Shown in pieces: positions 55,674 through 64,000 of a stretch of DNA of 64,000 nucleotides. The position numbers and the translations under genes were made by a program. The stretch lies in NCBI RefSeq assembly GCF_000143415.4, contig NW_003314307.1:117132-181131 (forward strand). The letters are read 5' to 3'. Position 1 is the stretch's first letter, and each line of letters opens with the position of its first letter. The notes below the pieces were generated by a model, which was not told the origin of the DNA, made no database searches, and saw only the letters and a list, made by a program, of their open reading frames with translations. This DNA is from Selaginella moellendorffii (Eukaryota; Streptophyta; Lycopodiopsida; Selaginellales; Selaginellaceae).

Positions 55674-58600
55674 TAAAGTTCAACTTGGTACCGAATAACT
55701 AAAAGAGTGTGCCCCAAAACTTCCATGTAAATTTCGAATCCCTATCCGAAATCATCTCTTCAAGAAGACCACGAACCCGTACTACTTCATGGAAAAAGAG
55801 ATTTGCTACTTGCTTCACATTCACTGTTTCCACATTTGGAATGAAGTGTGCAATATTTAACAACCAATTTACAACCACCATCAAAGTATCATAACCCTTA
55901 GACTTCAACAAGCAAGTAATGAAGTCAAGTGTCATACTCTAAAATGGCCATGCTAGTGCTAGAATGCACTGCAACTTTCCAGCCTGCTTCTCAATTCTGC
56001 ACTTATATTGCTAGCATATAGGGCAAGAATAGACATAATCTGCTACATCACCTTCCATACCAGATCAAAAAAATCCCTTTTCAATAAAGTAAGAGTCTTT
56101 CGTTTTCCACCATGTCCCGCTACTAGAACATCATGATGTTCCCCCAAAAACAACTACTATAGATCCTCAGAGGGAAGATACAATCTTTTTTGTTTTTAGA
56201 ATATAAGCCCATCATGAACTGAGAAGTGAAGCTTTGCATTTGTACAACTAGCAACTTTCATTGCATTATTATCAGGGTTCTGTTTTGACAACTTCGCATG
56301 GTGAAAGATTGCCTTTGCCATTGGATCACTTCCATACAAAGTTCAAACGTCCTCCAACTAGTTTGAACTGAATGCTGATACTGCCTAGAACTGAGTCTGA
56401 TGACTCAACGCATCCAGAACAATATTGTCTTTACTAGGTTATATATGATTTCAATATTGAATCTAGTGAGCTTCTCTTGCCAATGAGCCTGCTTTGGCAT
56501 AAGCTTAGGCTACATAGCAAAGTAGCTTAATGTGTTACTATCTATATAAACTTTGGTATGTCCACCCAAATAATGTCTCTAGTGTTCTAACGTAGACACT
56601 ATAGCAAACATCTCTTTCTCGTGGGTCGGCCATCTTTGTTGGGTTTCATCCAATTTCTTGGAATAGAATGCAATAGGACAACCATGTTGCCTTAGCATAA
56701 CATCAATTGCTTTGTCACAATCTTGTTGCAACATGGCACCAATAGCATAGCCAGATGCATCACAATGCATTTTAAAAGGTTTATCAAGATCCGGGATTCT
56801 GAGAATAAGAACCGTAGTCAAGATCTCCTTTAACCGTACAAAAGCATGCTGATAAACTGGTGTTCAATGAAATAGTATATTACTCTTTATTAACTCAGTT
56901 AATGGAAGAGCAATTTTTGCAAATTGCAGATAAACTTGCAATAGTATCCCACCAAGATAACTTACTTGGTCAGAAATGACCTTTATCAAGAAGCTCTATG
57001 AGTTGCTTCTTGGATTCAACCATCTCCTTTATGTTCAAATGATACAAAGCTTTTGTAAGTGGTTTAGAACCCAGAATAACCTCAATCCAACGATCAATCT
57101 CACAACTAGTAACCCTGGTGGCAAATCCTTCAAAAAGGTATTCTGATTCTTTGCCAACAACTCCAATATTTTATTTAATACAAGATCAACCCTGTCACTG
57201 ATTTGAACTGAGTCACCATCACCCTCAACTTCCATCACTTGAACCCAAAAGATCCAACATCCCTTCTTAGCTGGTTTTTAAGCAACTCTCGCAATCAAGA
57301 ACTTAGCATCCCAATCCTTTGAGGAGCACATATTAGGACGTCCTTCTGACTTCAATGTGATGTGACTTTGTCCAGCACCATAAATCCCTTTAATATATTT
57401 GTGGAAAAAATCCATACCAAACACCATATGAAAATCTAGTATCTTTAACACTACTAAGTCCATTCTTTCTTTTCACTTGGATATTTTTATTGAAACATCA
57501 CTCACAAATTTTCTGGCTACTTGCCCACCTTTTGCAAACTGAAAGTATATGGGTGCCATCTACTCAGCATTCAATCTTAACAACTTAACTAAGTCTTTGG
57601 ATATCATGTTGTGCATAGCTCTTGTATCAATCATCACTCGGATTCCGTGTCTGTAGACAAAGTTTACCAAATACATCAACAGATCAATGTTTGCATTGAT
57701 TGTGAGAAAAACTTGAGGAAAGTAATGAAAGTAACTCACCTCATTTTCCTTATAGTTTGCATTGACCAACTCGTCAACCCCTTCAGCTTCACCACCACCA
57801 TCTTCCCTCATGACATTAACATGAGATCTTGTCTTATACTTATTGGGATATTCTAAGGACCTATGTCCTGACTCTCCATAATGGAAGTAATGACCCACAC
57901 TACTCATTCCGCTAGGAGTAGGTTTTGCAGGTTGCTACTACTTGTACCCACTAGGAGCAAGAACAGAGGGCCTAGGACTAGAAGAAGCTACTAGTGGTTG
58001 CCAACCACCACCACCTTTGTTAACCATTGCTTGTGAGCCTTGAGGGTAGAACTTTCCTTTTAGCCTTTGTTTTCGATCACCTTGTTTATTCCCAGAATTC
58101 TTATTCTTGTCCAAGGTACCAACATACGGCTATTGATACTGTTCCATGACTGAGTGAATAAAGACAACGTGCTATGTTGCCTCATTACACTCCAGGTACG
58201 TTTTTGGCTTAAACATCAAAATCTCATCGCAAGAAAGTGAACTTAAACCTTCTAGGAAATAACTTCGAGCATCTTCGTCACTCATATTTGCAATTATAAT
58301 GCACTTTTGAGCAAACGCATTAACATAATGCAAAAGGCCCCCTCACTACTTTAACCACTACATCTCTAAGCGAAGTCTCAGACCTAGATCATCCAGCAAG
58401 TATTCCTTACAAATACGAGACCACATCTTGGTTCAACTTCTAGTCTGCCCTTTTTCAACACACACCTGGTGCCACCAAGTTTTGGCATGATCGATGAGAA
58501 AAGATTGCGTGCATGCAACTTTCGTACGATCATTTATGTCTGCCGCTATGAAATATTTTTCCATATCGTAGACCCAGTCTTCCAAAACCTGATAGTCCCG

Positions 58601-59135
58601 TATGCCTATGAAATTGGGTTGTTTCAGAGGCTTGATTTTTGAAACTCATGCAACCGGAGGCAGTTGCAAAACTTCATCATTCTTAGAACTTAAAGAGGAG
58701 TTCGATTGCTTAGGTTTAGCTAGTTTAGCTACCTCATCTTATTTTTTCCTCTTCTTGTTCTCCTTCTTCAATTTATGAACTTCCCTTCACAAAGTCTCAA
58801 TCTCAACTTCCCGAGCCGTATGCTGTAGCGTTGTAGCATCTAGCTCTTCCTCTTTTAACTCAGCCTCAGCCTCTTCCACAGCATCTCTAGCAAGAGTTTC
58901 CTCCTCTTGATTTGCCAATCTAGAAGTCTCAGCGTCATTAGTATAATTCCTTTTCACCATCCCACTAGCTGCATGCATGCATCTATCAGTAACTAAACAT
59001 GCATATAATGTTCTTACTGAATGGTGAAATCCAATTAATCCTACACAGGTCACTTTGGATCTACTAGAAAAGTGTTTGCATATGCAACTTGAGTAAAAAA
59101 ATCTGACAAAAGTTGGATAGGAATTTAAGACAATT
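55674..59135 (-). pseudogene. Old gypsy element (family 3): gag, protease, RNase H and integrase remains
   Basis: Right to left: coiled, Glu-rich gag N-terminus (58,787-59,130), knuckle-like FHYGESGHRSLEYP (about 57,860), NVMREDGGGEAEG, protease-side segment FHMVFGMDFFHKYIKGIYG (about 57,400), RT scraps (57,000-57,240), RNase H with PFKMHCDASGYAIGAML (56,720-56,790), then integrase TLDFITCLLK and EMISDRDSKFTW (55,740-55,935). It ends at GTKLNF, the first half of the motif whose second half (STAYHPQT) is at 48,142. Heavily mutated. Confidence 0.85.
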
Positions 59136-59147
59136 CCTCTGATACCA
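59136..59147 (-). other. Primer binding site of the old gypsy element
   Basis: Minus strand TGGTATCAGAGG, two bases from the LTR end. Confidence 0.8.
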
Positions 59148-59149
59148 AA

Positions 59150-60073
59150 TGTAGTGCTTGAATTTAGAGCCAAAATCCAAGCCTATTGAGGGTCCGGTAC
59201 AATCCCATGAGCACCAACTCCCTGTATCTAGCACCTACATGCAAAATGGTGTCAGATAGTGCCTGGCATGATTTTGGCATACCGGTGGCCTAACATGAGG
59301 AGGAGGGTACCCCACCGACTAGAGCAACATAGAGCTTGGGCTTAGACCCAAGCTGAATGCAAAACAAAGAGTGATACAACTTAGTGGAAGCTAAACTAAT
59401 GTCTCAAGTGGTTAGCCATGCCCGACTTACCCACTATCCCTACTATACATTTGTAACCCCTCATAGTCCCCCCCTTCCCCTTTAAGGAACACACGCTTTG
59501 GGCTTTCACCCTTAGCCATCCTTAGTACCAGGAGTTAGTCTTTGGGACTAACTTAAAACTTACTAAATATAGAATGTCTTGGAGTGTCCTAAGTTGCAAG
59601 TTTAGACATGGGACAAACACCATTGTGTTCAAAACAATCTCTACATTCCGTAGATATGCCAAATGAGCAAATCTAGACACTTTCCATAAATAGCATTTGG
59701 GACTGAAATGAGACTAATACAAAGGGTATGATAGTAAAGGTGTTTAGCAGACACGGTAAGCTATCATTTAGTGAATATTGAGGGACTAATCTCAATATCA
59801 TAGAGGTTCCCAACACTAGCAAGTGCAAGCCAATAACATGAGTTTCTCATCACCATGTCAAGTATACTTGATTTAATGACAATTTAAGATTTCCTTCCTT
59901 AGTGCCCTTTCGGTCTAAGTGCACATGTGCTAATTAGTTTCTCAACTAGCTTGAGTGGAGACTATAAAAGAAATCAACAATACCAACCTCCTACCGTCAT
60001 GGCAGTAAGGAAAGAATGTCTATAAGGACTAACTGACAAGTATCTTTTGATACTCAAAGTCATATTCACGACA
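59150..60073 (-). mobile_element. 5' LTR of the old gypsy element (family 3)
   Basis: 924 bp, plus-strand ends TGTAGTGCTTG and CATATTCACGACA. Related to 45,569-46,728. Contains the promoter-like module (about 59,440-59,505). Confidence 0.8.
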
Positions 60074-60747
60074 AGCAAGCTTAAGCAAAATAGTTTAGCG
60101 TTTCACAGCTATCAATCCTACGATTTAGCACTTGTAAGACCATCATAACCAACATGTATCAAAATAAAGATTTTGACCACATGATGTGGATAAGAGCAAT
60201 GAGATCATACCTCATTGCGAATCATCTTTTGAAGAAGAGAAAATGATTTACATGTTTGATCCTTTGTCTCTAATAATTTTCTTTTTGAACTCAACTTGAC
60301 AAAACTCAAACTTGCATTTGCACTCCCTTTAGTCTAATCCAAGAAATGTTTATGAAAGAGCAAAATAATGACTACTTGAATCAATAAATTAATCCCTACA
60401 ATCTTAATTGATCCACTCATAATCATACTTAGGAAAGATCCCTTAGTGTTGTGTTAAACAGCTATGGACCAACCTTTGCAAACCCAGGGGAGGTTTACTT
60501 TTACCTATGGTAACACAAAACCACTCATGGTAACATGGAAGCACTCATAGTAACCACCAATAAGCTAATATTAATCTTGCCAACTCAAAATGTAACTTAA
60601 GTTGCTAATATGCCTTACTCACAAGCCCAAGTGCAAACTCATGGAAATGGAACATCTCACATCCATCTTATGAGCCCAAACAAAAACTCATATGATCTAA
60701 TATAAAAAAGTAACCAAAATCCATACCCAAGAGACATATTTGAAGTT
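60074..60747. other. Old gypsy internal sequence
   Basis: Matches about 44,780-45,460. No frame. Joined directly to the LTR end at 60,073, so this is a rearrangement breakpoint. Confidence 0.5.
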
Positions 60748-62424
60748 TGTGAGGCACGAATCCCTAAGCCCCAAAGTAGAGCCGAAAGGGTGCCATGTGG
60801 TAGTGGCCAAAGCAAAAGCCAAACGAGCATAACACGTTTGGACTAAAAGGCTTCGACTTGAAAGGTTGAGAGCGGGAGTGGAACTCCCAACGGAGTGCTC
60901 AAGGAACAAGCATGAAGCGAGCAATAAGTGAGGCTCCAAAAAGAGACCCAAAAGGACCAACACATGACACGTGGAAGTGTCTGCGATGGAGTCCGAGATG
61001 GACCCGAGTTGGAGTCCGAGGTGGAGTCCGAGATGGACCCGAGATGGAGTCTGAGATGGACCCGAGATGGAGTCCGAGATGGAGTCCGAGATGGACTTGA
61101 GATAGAATCCGAGATGGAGTCCAAGAAGGACCCAAGATGGAGTCCGAGGTCGAGACCAAGACCGGGACTGAGACTGGGACCGAGACCGAGACTGAGACCG
61201 AGACTGAGACTGAGACCGGGACCGAGACCGAGACCAGGGCCGAGGCCGAGACTGGGGCCGAGGCCGAGACTGGGACCGAGGCCGAGTCCGAGTCTGAGTT
61301 TGAGTCCAAGTCTGAGTCCAAGTTCGAGTCTGAGTCCGATTCCAATTCCGAGTCCGAGTCCGAGTCCGAGTCCAAGGCCGAGTCCGAGTCCGAGTCCGAG
61401 TCCGAGTCCGAGTCCGAGTCTGAGTCCGAGTCCGAGTCCGAGAGGGTGAAAGCCCAAAGCGTTTGTCTCCCAGACCCTGGGGGGTTTGGTGAGCTCCAAA
61501 AGTATAGTAACGGGGAGGACTGCAGTGGAGCCAATTTGGCCAGGAAAGGCCAGTTTGGCTCAGGAAGGCCAGACCCAGTGTTGGGTGATGAATTGACCAC
61601 TGGGAAGTCCAAGACTAAAGTGAATACAGACCGACAAGCAGGGTAGCTTGGTGAAGTGTTCAAAAGCCGGCTCTAGTTCCCCCGGGAGATCGACTGGCCG
61701 ATGCTCCCAGTCCAAGTGTGGGTGGCACTACCTACTTGGATACCTGGTGTGGCTCAATTGAACCTCGCTCTAAGCCCATGGCTAAAGCACCTAAAGGCGG
61801 AAGGTGGGGAGAGTACCCACGGGGCTCACGTAGGGCCACGGTGTTCCGAAATGTTGTCCCAAACTCCTAAATGGGGGAAAGGAGGAGGAGTAGTCCTCTA
61901 GTGTAGTGACTACGGATACGGTCACATGGTGAGGAAGTCCCAGAGGACAATGGGACTTAGTGGCCGGGCCTGCGAGCCTTGATCTAGTGGCAGTGTTGGT
62001 GAACATGGCCATTGATGGGAAAGGGACTTGGCAGGAACTGACAAAGGGAAGGCTATTCCCCATGTCTGTGGGCATCCTAAGGATGCTAAGGAGTGGATTT
62101 GGGATGACCACTCATAGACAGACAGCTTAGTCTTGGAGAGACGGGATTGTGATGCAAGTGGTATTGGACCACTAGTGCAGCAAAGGTGAATGGGCATGGC
62201 CTTAGTGTAACGGGCCAATATGTCAATGGTACCTTTGGGTGTCGGTCTTGGGACTGGACACATGGAGCACTTGGACCAAGTGCAAGGGAGGAGTGGCATG
62301 GATGCCATTCTCGAGACTAACAAGTCCCAAGTCCTGAATTGGACTTAAGGAAGTCATGAATGAGACTCCTCCAAGGGGTCAGAGGTGTGGTTAAGTGATG
62401 AAAATAGAATGGAAAAAGTTATAG
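60748..62424 (+). mobile_element. Diverged LTR, family 1 (probably solo)
   Basis: Starts TGTGAGGCACGAATCCC and runs to about 62,424 (ATAGAATGGAAAAAGT); the right end has decayed. It interrupts sequence related to 45,430-45,480. Contains a hexamer array at 60,985-61,440 (GAGTCCGAGTCCGA units) and the promoter-like module at about 61,445-61,510. Confidence 0.75.
60985..61440. repeat. Hexamer-derived array in LTR
   Basis: GATGGAGTCCGA and GACCGAGACCGA units, then GAGTCCGAGTCCGA. Fourth family member in the window besides 6,848, 18,955 and the 48.9/55.3-kb pair. Confidence 0.9.
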
Positions 62425-63105
62425 CAACCAAACATGTATCCACTCAGATTATCCCTTGGACACATAGGCTAAAGGCACTATAGTGAAACCCAAGTTTAGG
62501 GCTTTGGGCCACTAAACAAAGAGACAAAGCCAAACTCTTGAGCATATAGCCAAGGGGCATAGGAAATGAGAGCATGAAATAATTTTGAGCGTACAACCCA
62601 ACGAGCAAAAGGATAAAACCATGGAACAACTCTTGAGTGTACAGCCCAAAGAATGAAGGGACATGAACAAGGAGTGATGTTGGAGCAATTCTAGAGCTCA
62701 TAGCATCCCAACACCAAGACCAACATGCAAAATAGAGCTCAATGAAGTTTGAGGATATAGGTACTCTATTAACTACCATAGTATGGAGTTTGGGCTTGGA
62801 CCCAAGCCAAACACAGAACAAGGACAAACACACAAGTGAGAGCTAAACTATACCTCAAGTTAATCTGCCATACTTGACCTATACATTTGAAACCTTCTAT
62901 ACCCCCCTCCCCCTAGAGGAACACATGCTTCAAGCTTTCACCCCAATCCCATGAGTTAGTCTATGGGATAATCACAAAAATTTACTAAATATGAAATGAG
63001 GCTAAATTGCAAATTTGGACATGAGAACAACACCATTGTGTTCAAGACAATCTCTACATTCCATAAATATGCCCAACTAGGATATCTAGACAGCCAATGT
63101 GTTGT
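62425..63105 (-). mobile_element. Partial family 3 LTR
   Basis: Similar to 45,688-46,300 in the same orientation, including the C-rich module at about 62,880-62,942. Both ends are unclear. Confidence 0.55.
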
Positions 63106-64000
63106 GAATGTGATTTCAAGTTTCGAAAGTTATCTATCGACTAGTTCTTTCAGATATTCTTTCCTTACTGCCATGATGGCAGAAAGAGGTTAGTATTGTT
63201 AGACTCTTTACAATCCCTCTTGTTCAAGTGTTAGTAAACTAGATTTTGCATCTGTACTTGGCCGGATGAGCATAAGGAAGGAATTCTTAAATGTCTATTT
63301 AGCCAAACATACTTGGCCTGGCTTGTTAGCTCTTTTTTGCTCTGTTTTGCATTGCCTTGACAAAAACCCTCGCGTATTGAGACTAATCCCTTAATATCGC
63401 TAAATGATAGTTTATCGTGTTTGTCAAACACCCTCGCTATTATGCCTTTTATGTTAGTCTCATTTCGGTCCTAAATACTATTTATGAAAATTATCTAGAC
63501 TTGTTCATTTGGTATATCTATAGAATGTAAAGATTGTCCTAAACACAATGGTGCTCGTTCCATATCCAAATTTGCAATCTACGGACATTTCATATTTAGT
63601 AAGTTTCAAGCTTATCCTAGAGACTAACTCTTGGTACTAAGGGAGGCTTGGGGTAAAAGCCCAAAGCATGTGTTCCTCAAGAAGGGGGGGGGGGGGGGGG
63701 GGGGAAAAAAAAGGGTTTTTACTTGATAATAAAGATTGGGGGTAGGTTGGGCCCCATTGAATAAACTGAGGAAAAGGCTAGCCCCCCCTTGCAAAACTAA
63801 CCCTGTTCTACATTTGGGTTGGGGCTAAGCCCAAATTTCATACCAAAATAGTTGGGGGAGTACCCAATCCCCCCGGTAAACCACTAGAATGTTGAAAAAG
63901 GGCCAAAATCCGTTTGCCCCCATTTTGGGGGCCAACCTTGGCGTTAGAAAGTTGGATACTCCAGGACTGTTTTAAAACAGTCCAAGGGTCTGGCTTTTTG
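63106..64000 (+). mobile_element. Inverted family 3 LTR, cut by the window edge
   Basis: Starts TGTTGTGAATGTG (63,106) and runs as the reverse of 59,150-60,073, so it faces the partial LTR on its left. After the G-run at about 63,684-63,705 the match becomes poor, with many homopolymer expansions. Confidence 0.65.

Noticed and set aside
60748-62424. Target duplication for the third family 1 LTR
   Set aside because: The right end has decayed and no matching 5-mers could be fixed with confidence.

Overview
The window looks like nuclear DNA of a land plant with very small introns. I would guess a Selaginella-type lycophyte at moderate confidence. The reasons are an interstitial run of plant telomere units (CCCTAAA), chromodomain Ty3/gypsy and Ty1/copia elements primed by initiator-Met tRNA, a Helitron, and a 21-exon antiporter gene whose 20 introns are all 43-75 nt. 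Introns elsewhere are of similar size (47-57 nt). No rRNA, tRNA or CRISPR feature was found.

Region 1 (1-15,800) is set apart by about 27 copies of a 22-bp palindrome (half-site ATGGCRTG, six-base centre, half-site CAYGCCAT). It holds a minus-strand gene (1-7,966, running off the left edge). The exons of this gene join in phase and would encode a ParB-like domain, a methyltransferase-like segment, an acidic linker and tandem FCP1/NIF-type HAD domains. A 960-nt exon and its 47-nt intron are duplicated. A solo LTR (5,850-7,629) with a perfect 5-bp target duplication breaks the gene. On the plus strand, 11,253-14,394 is a decayed DUF7869-type gene with a DDE-transposase look. A 288-bp perfect-length inverted repeat lies beside a 100-N assembly gap.

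Region 2 (16,000-30,704) is retrotransposon debris: the non-coding tail and 3' LTR of one element (to 20,489), gag-protease remains of an old gypsy element (minus), a decayed gypsy pol (plus) carrying a foreign insert with intron-like features, and a copia element (minus) with its 5' LTR at 30,509-30,704.

Region 3 (30,768-33,744) is the one well-preserved cellular gene: an intracellular-type Na+/H+ (K+/H+) exchanger of the NHX5/6-NHE8 group, lacking only its first exon(s). It contains a textbook U12 AT-AC intron, a second U12-type GT-AG intron and a GC-AG intron.

Region 4 (34,000-64,000) starts with weakly structured sequence and a decayed Helitron (38,984-42,030, minus). It then becomes a nested set of gypsy elements. 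An old family (LTRs at 45,569-46,728 and 59,150-60,073) was split inside its integrase by a young, nearly complete chromovirus (48,143-55,673, LTRs almost identical, TSD TAAAG). The young element has two short GT-AG introns inside its integrase reading frame, one just upstream of the catalytic glutamate. Several LTR families share a promoter-like module and long stop-free arrays of a CGGACT hexamer. The last 300 bases follow a poly-G run and look like degraded sequence.
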